Below, piece by piece: positions 1 to 14,900 of a stretch of DNA of 64,000 nt. The notes below the pieces were generated by a model. It made no database searches, had not been told where the DNA came from, and saw nothing but the letters and a program-made list of their open reading frames with translations. The stretch's first letter is position 1; each line of letters opens with the position of its first letter. The stretch is from assembly GCF_032854445.1 (NCBI RefSeq), contig NC_088295.1, forward strand, positions 42,211,385-42,275,384. The letters are read 5' to 3'. A program made the translations under genes and the position numbers. This DNA comes from Liolophura sinensis (taxonomy: Eukaryota; Mollusca; Polyplacophora; Chitonida; Chitonidae).

Positions 1-309
1 TCCGAGAGATTCTATTGGCCGACATTCAGTTGAACACAGCTAATCAATATGTCACGAATTTTATCCGCAATCTTGTAGTTTATATAGGTCTACCAATGAG
101 TTTTAAATTACATAGGCATGACTGAAAAACAGCTGTCCAATCACACAGAGTTAAATCTTTTCAAAACCCAGCTGTGTGTCTCCTCATCTTGCCAAGCTAG
201 TGAGGGCTCACTGAGGAGTGACGGAGATGTGAACTGCTGTCACTGATCAACTACTGGTAGTCCCCACAGCGAGTGTACGACTTAAGACAACAGCCCTTGC
301 AAGACATCA

Positions 310-2642
<2,333 letters not shown>

Positions 2643-2645
<3 letters not shown>

Positions 2646-2713
2646 TTTTCTTGGCTGTGTTTAGTCCTGACAAATGTCTTGGACTTAACAAGCGAACAGC
2701 TGCAAAGAAAAAG
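2643..2713 (-). other. RPL38: RPL38 start-codon exon and pyrimidine tract: acceptor or TOP start site
   Basis: The exon that ends in the RPL38 ATG is preceded on the minus strand by CTTTTTCTTTGCAG (2713-2700). This can be read in two ways. As a 3' splice site it is near-perfect, giving a 57-nt exon 2643-2699 and a further 5'-UTR exon somewhere above 2713. As a transcription start it resembles the 5' terminal oligopyrimidine tract (C followed by pyrimidines) that most ribosomal-protein mRNAs begin with, which would make mTOR-dependent translational control likely. The AT-rich sequence above 2713 has no obvious core promoter, so I lean to the splice reading. Confidence 0.45.
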
Positions 2714-5700
2714 ATACAATAAGATGTTAAAACTTCGATTTGATTATTTGAATTGATAAAATTAAATTGGGTATGTCCCGAATAACAACAAATGAATAAG
2801 GCTTAAGATGATGATCGCTAACACGTAGTCACAGTGATAAGAACTGTAAGTACAAGAGAGTTACTAATGATTGTTGGTCTAAGTTGAAGTTACACGCATG
2901 TGATGTCCGTCAATACAACATCATCAAAATAAATGCTACAACGTAGGGACCAATACACCAATGTCTTATTTACACTTTCCAGGCCATGGAAATAACCATA
3001 TTCCTATTAAAGTATATTATTTGATCCCCTAACTGGGACAGAAATTATTTGAATTTAGGTCACTATCCACACGGATTGAGACAGATTGTTGAATAGAGTA
3101 AAACCTACATTCCTGCTCCGCTTGGTGCAAAATGGTAGAAAGACAGACGAAAGAGTTCCACGTGCTAAGGGGGACAATCCACAAAAAGCAATATGCCAAG
3201 TATTCTCCCCTTAAGCGAAATCGGGGCTTTCATACAACTATCACATTTTTGACAAATGCTTTTGTATATACTTGTTCCAGATAACTGAGGTTGAACCCTC
3301 TTCCTGGAAATGACAACGACGTATCCTAGTGTAATGCACAATGCAAGGCCATGGCAGAGAACCGCACACTACAAAGGAAACTTTTCATGAAAAAAAGAGG
3401 AAAAAATAAGTTGTTTCTTTGCAATTAAATGAAGGGTTTAAGTTCGTTTGTACAACTTTATGTTCGGGCAAATATGAAAAGATCTTAAACGAGGGCAATG
3501 CTTATCATGACAATTAGAGATATAATTCCACTGAACGAGACAGATACCCTGCACACATATTTTGTTGAAAGGCACATGTATGGTATATCTCGATACCTAA
3601 AGCATCGTACGCCAAGGTAAAAAGGCTATTCTCGTGTTTTACAGATCTAACACTCAGTGTACAGTACACTTCATAATACACATTGTCATTTAAGATCATG
3701 ATGTAACCTAAACTACGCACTTTGCTTTACATGTATACCATTTAGGCAGACCATAGGCCTACATCATAAGTGATATTCCGCAAAACAAATACCGTGCATT
3801 AATGTTTTAGCAAATAAAACGGCCACCGCCCGGAAATTCTCATGCACCGAGTTTTCGCATCATGTGACATCATTCTGTTACTTACTTTTACTTTGACTTA
3901 TAGTCACGCTTTGAATTTCAGTCCAGGCTGTAATGAAATGGTAAATATGTAGTACGAAATGCACTTAACTATTTACGCGTTAATTTGTCAGTACTATCAC
4001 ATAAGGGTAACTGCCTGGCATAATTTGAAGTTATCCATATTATAGGATTTTTCATTTTGTGCCTCTCGAACATTGAACTCATCTCAATTTATACAATGCC
4101 AATAAAAGACAGCAAAAGAGACTTTCGATGAGATTTATTTCCGGAGGTACAAATTATAAAACTGTTCATATAGGAACATTTGAACAGTTTTAGTTACAAT
4201 ATGATTCGCAGATCACATGAACTCACGGACCCGTTTGCCTCGCTTGATATCACCTGTAAGATTGTTCGGTCCTACACCCGAGAAAGACACAGATGTCCCA
4301 AATGGAAGATAAACTGGCTCAGTTAATGAGGCTACCGTATGACAAATCATTTTGAGACGTTGCGATGTTTCCACTCGTTCAAAGCCACAGTGCGCATAGC
4401 TTGGAAACCTTTCAAGAATGTAACTTCTGGCGTTTCTTCTATTTCGCTCAGTATTTAGCGAAAAAGAAATAGCACTGATCAGCCGATGGCGTTGTCTTGG
4501 AACAAAATTAAAAATATGACTCGATTTTGAATACTGTATGCCCGGAACCCTTCCCATTATATAGAGAAATATATTGCCGTAATTTGAAGCGAAACAATAT
4601 TATCTGAAAGCAAACGAATTCAAAACCTTCCGAAATTACAAACAAATTAGTCTCCCCGTTCGTACGCCATGTGACAAGCGAGGGGAGATCGTATAAGCTG
4701 ATGTATCGCTCAAGGACCTCCAAGACCTATCTTGCAGTTGCAAGCCCCAATTCCATAACAACCTTTAAACAATTATTCGCAAACAGCAAAACTGAACATG
4801 TGATGCCTATAAAGTTCCAATTAAATCCCCTTCATTTGACTTTATCCCCTATATCTATGCGACGCATTGTCAGGGCGAAGGGAATCGTGTCCCATGCATG
4901 TGAGCGAGTATTTTCTCCTGCTGTAAATTTAGGTGTCATCTACATAGTGTCGGATGTCAGTGCAGACAGATTGCAGAAATTTGTTTGCGAGGTCTAATTG
5001 TTTGGAAACAAACGTCCACTGTATGTAAAACAGAGCACACAAGTCTGTCCGGAGTTTATTGACGGCTCCAAAAAATATCGCATGCTATGTACGGGTTGTT
5101 TCAAACATAGTTGTTATTGTTACTTTCGACGCGAAGATTTGTTTTTGGTATTTGTCTGTCTGTTTCTGCCAGTCTGTTTGTCTGTGAGCAACTTTACGAC
5201 AAACCCTCTGAATAGGTTAGCCCACCAATCCATTGTATTCTGGCGGTGATCGGAATCCCGATCCAGAATTTTTTCTTTAAACAATTCTTCGTTTTAGGAC
5301 AGTAATGTGGAGTATTGCCCCTTTGTCTGTGGTGGTGGACATTTGTACCTTTAGCTATGGCTGAGGTTTACGGAGTGCCTTTTAGAGTTCCATATCCAAA
5401 TACGTCCTATACATGCAAACCTATTTTGTCTACAGGCAGTAACCACAGCAATAGTTTCCGTTTTGTTACTTATCCCTGTTGTGGAATCTGTTGGAAAACC
5501 CTGGCACCATTCATTGCTATAATCTTTTTAGATTGCGTTCCACTTATCTATAACCAATATATTTTACATGTCCTCTATTTGATGTCAACTGAGCCATTAA
5601 TAATATTTAATATTATAATAAAGTCTATAAACTATGTATATGTGCGTATGCATATCAGATTTCAAGATTACCTGATGAGCGGTTCTGGAGAAAAAATATT

Positions 5701-6100
5701 TTCTAGATTTCGTTACATGTCCAATATGGCGGCTAAACAGAGGAGACATATAACTGTGATCTTCTTCAGATCATCTTATTGCCGAGGCGATTTGGTAGCA
5801 TAAATGTAAGTCAACAACAGCTGCGATAACAATCCGTACGAAATCATTAAGTGACCAGCTGAAATGAAAGATAAATAAATATCTGTAAACAAAATTAACA
5901 AGGAGGATCAAGGCGAATTAGAGCTTGAAGACGTGTTCGAAGCATGACAAATCAGTATCACTTGACGAGAATTCCTTGATTAACTTACAGTCGCGATTGA
6001 AATAGTCGAAGCGACCCAACTCTGTGACGCACAGCCACACAGCTAAGGCGTTCAGCGAGTATACAGGACAGTATCTCTCTGCAGCCAAATGTTAGCCACT
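2714..6100. other. RPL38 upstream region, no recognised gene
   Basis: AT-rich sequence above the RPL38 start-codon exon. Apart from the open frame at 4213-4557, it holds overlapping plus-strand frames (4671-4997, 4998-5249, 5315-5803) that match no family I know, have no splice or start context and are of chance length. A 42-nt segment at about 3882-3923 on minus is flanked by a CATTACAG-type acceptor and a GTAAGT donor and might be a 5'-UTR exon of RPL38, but this is speculative. Confidence 0.4.
4213..4557 (-). CDS. Unidentified open frame with possible terminal exon
   Basis: A 114-codon frame that I do not recognise. Its 3' end has gene-like context: on the minus strand an acceptor-like sequence ending CAATCTTACAG precedes a short frame ending DIKRGKRVREFM and a stop (4213-4215), and an AATAAA polyadenylation signal follows about 75 nt later (4139-4134). 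A TATATAAT stretch overlaps the first ATG (4557). Either the whole frame is one exon, or only the last ~40 nt are a terminal exon of a gene lying to the right. Its length alone is within what chance gives in this window. It lies upstream of RPL38 in the same orientation. Confidence 0.2.
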   Translation of the reverse strand: MGRVPGIQYSKSSHIFNFVPRQRHRLISAISFSLNTERNRRNARSYILERFPSYAHCGFERVETSQRLKMICHTVASLTEPVYLPFGTSVSFSGVGPNNLTGDIKRGKRVREFM

Positions 6101-6108
6101 GTTCTTTT

Positions 6109-6302
6109 ATTGGGCATCTGATTGGATTAGCGCTAGACCAATCAGTCGGACGGTTGTGAGGCGGAGATCGACTATGCTGCTTATTGATGTATCTTTTGTG
6201 AATCCTGAAAAGTCGATCTTGGCGTTCCCTTTATCACTGCCTTTAACCTCGTAGTGGTAATAGAACGAGTAACTGAAACTGTATTAGGGCAGTCTATATA
6301 AG
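6109..6302 (+). promoter_or_regulatory. Candidate TATA/CCAAT promoter
   Basis: Three CCAAT-type boxes lie close together: ATTGG at 6109-6113 and 6121-6125, and CCAAT at 6138-6142; the last two face each other around TTAGCGC. A TATATAAG box stands at 6295-6302, which would put a start near 6325-6335. The local sequence from about 6000 is more GC-rich than its flanks. No recognisable coding exon follows, so the target is unknown. Confidence 0.3.
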
Positions 6303-7572
6303 ATGGCAGGCCTCTTAAGATTAATTCGCTTAACAGCTCTGGACTTCTTTGTCGATAACTTGCATGACCTTGACCTTATTACCACTTTTACATAGTTCAG
6401 ACATTCAAGTCTAATTTAAAATCTCAGCTTTTCAGGAACAATGTATAAGCAAACTCTCTGGAGCTCAGACGGGTGTGAACTTAGATAGTTCAGTTTGAAT
6501 CATGTGTCTGAGTCCTACTTTAACTTTTTCAGAACTGCCATGTACACGTGTGCTCTTTCTTTGAAACTTTAACGGCTTCAGGTCGCTGCAGCTGATAAAT
6601 AGCACAAATTTCTGGCAAGGATGCTCTTGTATGGAGTGTCATCCACTAGTGGACTTATCAACAGATGGAAGGCTTAGTGTGAGGTAATCAGTTATTCGCT
6701 TGGTTGATTATTAGTTTGAGGACCACTTGTACTTGATTGCTTTATTCGTTTAATATTGGTGTTTTTTTATCCTCTTATTGGTTTTTGTTCATCCTATTGA
6801 GTATATTCTTTATCGTGGAACGGGTCTAGGCCAAGTGGTTCAAATCTGACACTTGTCTTTGAATCGTTGGAATCTATGCGTCGAAACAGACATTCGTGTA
6901 CCAGGCGTCAACCAGAATGGACGTTCCGGGTCAATAATCGCGAGGTCAATACGCAGCACGACGTTTATCACAAAGCACTTAAGACCTAAGAAAGTATATA
7001 ATGTACGGATTGAGGACGGAATCATGCACAGAGAAATGATGTTAGAAAGACGCAAGGAATGTTTTAGGCGAATAAATGCAATCAGTATTCAAATCGTGTC
7101 GTATGGTTACATAACTTGTCCATAGTCAAAATATATATCCCGGCTGCTACCTTTGATTGCAACTGTTCATATATCTGGCGTGGCGCTCTATACGGCCCCT
7201 AGCCCCGTGCTATGCGGAATTGGACTCAATTATGAAGCAGAGTGCCAGAGATTTGGAACACCTCTGACCATATTTACTTAAAAGAGAAATATATACTCAT
7301 TGTGAAACGTAAGAAGCGTAGAGTGAAGTCGTTCAATCCATGGAATAATCTCGACACATAATTCTGTGCCGTAATAACTTGTGATGTTGGTTGAAATCGT
7401 CACATAACACATGATCTTACAAATACTACAAGGCGGGATATGTACACGTCATATGCAGGGCCTCTCGGTATAATGCATGAGCTCATTCTTACTCTCTAGA
7501 AATTAGAAGTTTGATAACGTTACTTAAGTTATCTTAAGACAAACATGTCAAAATTTCAACTTTTAATACCGA

Positions 7573-7636
7573 AAATAATAATAATAATACGGTCATAACA
7601 ACAACAATAAAAAAATAAAAATAAATAAAAAAAATA
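7573..7636. repeat. A-rich/AAT low-complexity tract
   Basis: Runs of AAT, AAC and AAAT units with almost no G or C on the plus strand. Confidence 0.85.
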
Positions 7637-9843
7637 GCATTTTAACAAAGTTTCAAATTTTAACCTAAGGCGGAAAGGGATTAGTGGAGTCGGCCCCGGA
7701 ACGAAATCCGACACATCGACGAAGATCGATTCACGCTGAAGGTTAATCAAAGGCGATTGTAGTCATAGTCGTTATTCATCATGGGCCACGAAATAACTCG
7801 GCACTGCAATGTCTTCATCACATCTTGGAAGCACGCTTTGTTCCTTAGGGTATTTGATTTCATGGCACCTACATGAATACAACTCGATCCTCGGACACCA
7901 TTAGCACGGTGCGGCTGAACACCTTTGACCATCACAATCTGGCAGTCATTAAAGCCCCTGTCGATAAAGGACCAAAGCGTGAGGTGGGTGCAGCTATCCA
8001 GGGTAAACACAGCTCTATAAATTCTCTCTAAGGATGAGCCAATCTAATTACCTGATATATTATCCATTGTCCCTTGTCATAGCCTTTGGCCGCTGATTAT
8101 CTAAGATGTTGGAGTTCTTGTGCCTTGCGAGCAGTCCCACTGAATAATGCTGTCTGTCATTCGATTCCCACCAGGGCGTCATTATATCAAGCAGTCTATG
8201 TGTTTGCCTTGACCATTATTCTAATCTCCTTCCTAGCTAGACGGCCAAAACAAACCTGCCTGATGGAGAAAAGTTGAATTCATTGAAGAAATCGAACAAA
8301 GTTCTGGTGCTTCCCAATTTGCTTCTTTGCACGAGGGAACCAAGAGCTTTAAGGAAGAACTTCTGTGCAAGAGAGGAAAATTCAGTTGGACTAATTGGGA
8401 CTTCCAGAGAAGCTTAGCTTTAGACGCAAAGAGATCCATGGAATCTTTGAACTTAACTAATGTAAAGAACAGAGTTTTGTAGTGAGGAATATGGTTACCA
8501 TAAAAACTCAGTGAACACATGGATCAAGACGTATAACGTCAATCGATACTATCTTCAAATGTATGTCTGGAAAAACTTAAGTAAGACATATTTGGTACGA
8601 ATCATTTATGCTGAATATAGTTTTCAAGGCGCTTAAAATATCAGACTTCAGACGTGCGAACCGGGGTTTGTGATTGGATATTATCTTACAAATATACTTG
8701 AAATGGGGGGAGGGGGGGTCTTTAGGAAGTAACTCTGCATGGTGTTCACTCCAGTTTAATGTTGGGTTACATGGAACGATATTGCAAATTACAAAATTTC
8801 CGTTTCAAAATTTACTCAAAATTTAAGACCTAACGATAGGATTGCTTTTAACGACATTAAACATATCATGACCAAAAAAATTGCACTTCGTTGAAGTGTT
8901 TGAATAAGTTCAACAAGTGTTTTAACGATCTGTTTTGAAACATCCCACAATGAAAATACGAACTTTAAATATTTTATGTGGTGTGTGTGTGCTTTTTAAT
9001 ATGGTTGGATTAATATATTTGGGAAAGGGGCGGGGGGCATGGCATAAAGACTGAAAGCCGGAGTGCCCTTAGTCATTTAAAGTATTGTTCTCGCCGGAGC
9101 CGATCGACCTTTGACCATTACTATTGCAGGGAGTCCGACTCTCGCTGGTTTGTACGGTAAGCCTACCTGGCCGAATAAATCAAATAATATGCCCCACATA
9201 CAACAAGAAAATGAATGAAACAGCGAGAGGTATTTTGTTTATCTTTTTTAGACTGTTGTTTAAGGAGATACTCAAGATTTTTCACTTACACGATGGGTGT
9301 CATGCAGTTTTCTAGGTGGTTGAAAATTGAAATGTCCGATGTTGAACCCAGGTCTTACTGAAACTGTTGACAAAGTTTGCCAAGTGTGACGTAAGCATCA
9401 ACGGCAGCTCTCTAATTTTTGCAACCAAGTCAGCGCTGTTGCCCGTCAGTGTATGATGTAAGACAATCCCTCATGAAAACTTCCGGTACACAACCGATGT
9501 CTCAAATGGTTAAGGCGATAATTTTTAGCCTTAGGACACACCAACCATACATAATATGTCAATATTTTAGACACACGCATTAATGTAGAAGACCCCATCA
9601 TCTCAGCCTCATTTTTACATTTCCGCAAAGTTCCATTATCTGTCCAAATCGGAACGATCTCTAACACGTCTGATTCACTTCCAGCATATAAATAATGGAT
9701 CTGTGGATCGACATCCTGTGTCGCCAAATGAATCAATACTGCACGAGGACTGTATGCATTATCCACCCTTCAAACACCTACTTTAATATACGACGATGTC
9801 CTCAAATTGAACGTAAGGCAGCCTTATGCATGGCAAACGACAG

Positions 9844-9881
9844 ATAATATATGTTATAATATATATATAGTATATATAGTT
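9844..9881. repeat. (TA)n microsatellite
   Basis: Imperfect TA run, interrupted by GTT and G. Confidence 0.85.
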
Positions 9882-10438
9882 ATTAGAGGTTAAACACACC
9901 TATACCTGATTCGCTAGAGGTACGGCATCCGCTCTTGAATTTCCTGGATGCTTGCAGCCTAATTCAACGAAACATATTGTTTCTTTGAACTTTATGCTAC
10001 CGCCGATTTTAGCCAACTAGATAGGGGCGTCCATTTTGACAGCTCATGTGATCGAAGTGTTCCGACATTTTAACCAGTCAGTCTTTCGGTATTTTACTTC
10101 CGGTCCGAATTAATGATACATGCACATATGCAGGCCAAATATATGTGTATTATATCAGTGTATTATATAAAGTAGAAGGTCATGTACTTCACCTCCTTTG
10201 AAAGGTTTATGAAGTCTGACAAGCGCAGATAAGGATCAGAAAATGTCATTATGCATTCATGTATATGGAAATTGTGTATTTAAATTTCCCATTTACTATA
10301 AGTGATCCGCTATAAATCTGTTTCACATCTATGTTTCAGCCTTGGCATTTCCTTGACGACAAACAGATCGTGATCAAATGATACCATTTAACCCTGTTTA
10401 CCTTGTGCCCTATACCGGATCCGTGGGCACTGTTAGTG

Positions 10439-10640
10439 TCAATGCTGAGGTACCCAACAGTCTTCATTCAACTGTCCAAGCATGCAATAATAAGGACGTC
10501 TGTCTGTACTTGATAATTTCGAATTAACCTCATCTCGATATTCTGGAGGAATACCGGGTGTCCTAATTTTATAGCGCATTGAGCAATGTCGGAATAGGTC
10601 AAGGGTATTAATGGTCATCATAACGGTCCAGCAATTGCAT
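10439..10640 (-). CDS. Unidentified exon candidate (terminal)
   Basis: On the minus strand a good 3' splice site (GGCTGACTATTACTTAG, ending 10641) opens a phase-1 frame of about 66 codons that ends in TGA at 10439-10441. The product is cysteine- and aromatic-rich near its C-terminus (YYCMLGQLNEDCWVPQH) and contains GIPPEYRDEV. Codons look ordinary and no stop occurs. I recognise no domain. No AATAAA is obvious just downstream. It could be the last exon of a gene extending to the right, a decayed gene fragment, or chance. Confidence 0.25.
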
Positions 10641-10868
10641 CTAAGTAATAGTCAGCCCAGGAGGGCAAGTACGTCGTCACCACGAAGGTGTCGATATCAA
10701 ACCACTGCGGGGAAACCAAGGCTGCTCTCTTTTCAACAGGCGCTGTAGCTTACGAATTTCAGGGGCTCAGTTCTACAAGCAACATGGTATTATTCACGGA
10801 CTGATTTTAGCTACACACTGATTGGGATAGCTTTTTTGTCAGATTCTCTACCCAGCCCCCCACCCCCC

Positions 10869-10908
10869 AACACACACACACACACACACACCCACCCACA
10901 CACACACC
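10869..10908. repeat. (CA)n microsatellite
   Basis: CA run with two CCCA interruptions, preceded by C-rich blocks (10851-10868). Confidence 0.92.
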
Positions 10909-11310
10909 TTCCCACTTCCCCCTCCATGACTTTCCGCTCATTTGAGCAATGATCTTGCACCATCTTGTTCCTGTTTCTGGTTTACATAGAGGCTGACTTT
11001 CCCAACGGATTTCATAATGGCCATAGTTACTGATGGAGAAGCATTGGGAGGTTGCTGACCTCTTGTTACAGGCTAATTACACATCGTCCATTACTAGTGG
11101 AACCCCAACAGAGACTTAATCACCGTTATAGCGGTAAACATTACAGGATATCATAATAGTACAAAATACATAGCCCGGTTATAGATCCATATATCTCTCT
11201 TCAACGTATCCAATGATGATCGTACATTCTCCATGCAAGCTGGTTCCAAGCTGTGTAAGATACATTGTCCTCTGTTGTTTCACTACCTCTTTGCTTTACG
11301 AGCACAACTG

Positions 11311-11391
11311 TACAGAAACAGTGACGTATTAACTACACAGAAACAGTGACGTATTAACTATACAGAAACAGTGACGTATAACAGTAAAGAA
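11311..11391. repeat. Three-copy 25-bp tandem repeat carrying CRE-like sites
   Basis: Three near-identical units of the form ACAGAAACAGTGACGTATTA, each containing GTGACGTA, a CRE/ATF-type half site. The second and third units differ from the first by a one-base change and a small deletion. Confidence 0.85.
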
Positions 11392-11427
11392 TATAAGAGA
11401 GCACCATTTGGACCAACTTGTTCCAGG

Positions 11428-11531
11428 ATTTATTTATTTATTTGATTGGTGTTTTACGCCGTACTCAAAAATATTTCACTTATACGACAGCGGTCAGCAT
11501 TATGGTGGGTGGAAACCGGGCACAGCCAGGA
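11428..11531 (-). mobile_element. SINE family A, 3' half
   Basis: Reading plus, a (TTTA)n tail is followed by GGTGTTTTACGCCGTACTCA, then CACTTATACGACAGCGGTCA and CATTATGGTGGGTGGAAACC. This is the 3' half of a tRNA-derived SINE in minus orientation; the tRNA-like head is missing (5' truncated). Confidence 0.88.
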
Positions 11532-11989
11532 TAGACAAATTTATTTATCTGATTTATCTGAAACGAGGTTTATTCAAATCCCGTTTAAAGGTAGGAAGGC
11601 TAATGAGTGGCTGGAGGGAGTTGTCCTTACATAGACCAGCGGTATGGACAATTTTGATGTTAAAAAGTTTTCCGGCAAACTGTCACTTAATTACAAAAGC
11701 TGTGTATATTATTGTTTCTTCCAAACAAGATATCCAGCCATCTTTATCTCCCTTTGAATGGGAGAAAAATATGACGTGAGTGTTAATGCTTTGTTGCGTG
11801 TGATATGGGGGCAAGGAAATGGAATTTATTTTATCTGGGACGAGCTATATGGGAGGACGGCGTTGTTGTTGTTATGGTTGTTCTTGTTCTGGATGGTGTC
11901 CTTTTTTTAAACGCTTTGAAATGCGCCTGTGTTAAATCGATAACTGCTGCGAACTGTCAGTCTTTGTCATTGAAAGTCGTTTACTTAAT

Positions 11990-14900
11990 ATGAAAGCATT
12001 CAATATGTGATTTTTCCTCATGAGCAGAAATATTGATGAACACACAAACACAGGTAACGTGCCTTAAAGTCTCACCTCATACTTTAAAACATACATCAAG
12101 CAAGCTAGGTATAAGTCTTGGTCTTGCTCCAGGTACCATGTAGGCCAGAAGTATCGGCTGACTTGATTGTATTCAGTCTATACCTTTCCAAGTTGATATC
12201 TTTTGTTGAACTGTATAATACATTTTACAGTGAGCTAAGCAAACGGGAAGTGGTTCGTTTCAGATAACTTTCAGAATTCAGTTGCTTGAAAAGCTTGACA
12301 ACTTCTCAAATGCCTTAAAGTCTCACCTCATGCTTTGGAGGGTGACGATGAAATTCTACACAGAAGAGGGAGTGCGTTGCACTTCTTTCCACATTGTTGC
12401 ATGTGTAGTATTGAAATCTGATGCAACATTCAAACTCGGTAGAGTATTTGTGTGGCTGCCTTCTTCTGCATCGGTGAGTATCAGGTTTGCATTCAGGAGT
12501 GGTCTTGCAGATCACACGCCAGTTCAAAATCCAATAAGACTAAGACCGTGGACATCTGGCTGCGATTTAAACTGATTGCAAATCGTGAAAAAAAAAGATA
12601 ACAAATAACATTCCCTTCCTGATGAGTCGCCATGTACGGTATTGTTTTCAATTTCAAGTTGTCAAATATAACACACATGAATAACACAAGCCAATAAAAT
12701 ACATATTAAATTCATATTTATCTTGAGTGTATTGGGATTGTTTTTATTGTGATTTCAGATGACTGAGCACAACAGGAACAAAGCGTCATCTGTCTTGCAC
12801 AAATTGCAGGCCTTGTAAGACCATGATATACATTGACAATCTCACGTTACATTGGCATTATTCAGACATGTGACATTCGGTCATTGCAAATGAAAGATTC
12901 AACTTTGGTCAGTGAATATTGTGGAATACAAATAAGCCAAGTTACCCTTCATAAACTTTGTGATATTCGAGTAAATGCAATGTTCCTATATGTTACCTTG
13001 GATTCTAGAAGCAGGTAGTATAAATCGAAATGTGTCACTTTAGTGAATTGAGTGAATTTAGCGCAGTCTGTTATAAAACGTCAGAAATTAAAATACAAAC
13101 GGAAAAAGTTTCAACTGTCACCACTCCAAAACAGCAGTGGCATTTTCCCGCGAGGGGCCTCCACAACTATAAAAAAAGATATTTCAGTGTTTCAGTTTTC
13201 GATTTTATGACGTACACATCTCTTCAGTGCATGCTTGGAGTATTACAAGTCTCATGTTTACCATATAACAGGAACAGAAGAGTAAAACAGAATTGAAAAA
13301 GTAGTGGCCTTACGAGTGTGCCTGCAGTTATTACTCACAGCTATAGTCAGTTTTGATTCTTGAGGTACACAGTTTCTTGCACTTGGGCCGATTCCCCGCC
13401 TTACCATACCAGGTGCTTTATTTAAATAAAGAATAAATCAAATTTCAGATTCCTGCCACCAACGACTACTGAAATATGGCGTTTTGAAGATTAGGTCAGC
13501 CTGTGTGTATATAGCGCGAGGTAGCGGGATTAACATAATCTCGCTACTCCGTTACCTCACTACCTCGCATCGCTACCTCGCCACTTCGTTACCTGGCTTC
13601 GCTACGTCGTTACCTCGCCCTGTACTTCTTCCCTAAAAAACCCTATTCGACGTCGTACAGGTGAAGAATTCCGCTGAAAACTTTGGGATCGGATTACCAT
13701 ACAGGACATAGGAGCATATGGCGACTGAATATATTTTAGTCGTCCCTTCACTAGATTACCATAGACAAGCATTGTGCTTTTTATTTACTATAAACTATTT
13801 TATATTTACTTTGGAATAAGACAGCATGCATTCTTTTTCCTCTCTGCTTTTTCAACCATTCATATGGCTGAAAGGAGTTATATATCCGGAAATGATACAC
13901 ACAAAACAAATCTCTTCCGATAAGTTAATTAATCGTTTATTCCTCTTGATTGACAGAGAATTTTCTGTGTAGCACATTACGTTGTCATTTATTTACTAAT
14001 AATTCAACACAAATAACAACAGAGCATTATGAACCTATAGACGACTGTAGCACAATGTCGCTGGCTATACATAAAGCCCACTTTATATATACACACAGGC
14101 TTATCAAACGTACATACACTCTTTATAATAACAGATTAGCTGATAACAATATAACATAGGCAAAACAAGATCGTTGGAGCTTTTTCAGCACAATATATAG
14201 TGAAGGAAAAGAGAGGTCTTCTTGAAAATAAAACTGGATTTACATATACATCCATACCGTTTAATATGTAACCTCTATGATTTTGGCAAATTTGAGATGA
14301 ACTTCAATGAACAAGAAAATACGGTTTAAGAGTTCGTACTAAAATAGTGAACTAATTGCAGTCAACTAATTATGCCGATTACATTAATACCTTTTCATAC
14401 ATTGCCACTGGACAGTCAGAGAACCCAATGATGAGATCTATTTACACATCGCTGGGAAAACACTGACGAATATCGGGCTTTCGATTAATCTCAAGGCCAA
14501 TATACACGTCAAGAAATCAACGTATTGTTGAATTATCTACGAAATATGTTGATTTTACTCGAATTGTGAACGTCTGCGAAAATATTAATAGAAAAAAGTA
14601 TGTACAGTAAATTCATTACTATACCTGATAAAAATCAACATTCAAGTGCTTTGCCTACTTTTTAACATAACCATCCTCTCCTTCCCACCCTGTTTTATTT
14701 ATACACTACTGACAACATTGGACAAAATAACACAATTCCCACAGAATAATAGCGCTTACCGTTGAGTTATCACAGAAACGAATGTACATTTAGTTCATAG
14801 CATGTATTTTGAGTGGATAAGTCAAGGTATTTAAATATAGGCCTATCCACATATACGATACTATATGGTATACTGTACTTTTTGTAAGAGACACGAAATC

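Larger units (their letters stand above)
6400..10430. other. Intergenic, simple repeats and unrecognised open frames
   Basis: No protein family is recognisable. It contains an A/AT-rich low-complexity tract (7573-7636), a G-rich tract (8705-8718), a possible 27-nt microexon (9130-9156) and a (TA)n run (9844-9881). A minus-strand frame at 9446-9766 reads like ordinary protein but has no family match and only a weak acceptor at about 9740. Confidence 0.5.

Noticed and set aside
5315-5803. 162-codon plus frame
   Set aside because: No start context, splice structure or family; frames of this length are expected by chance about once or twice in a 64-kb AT-rich window.
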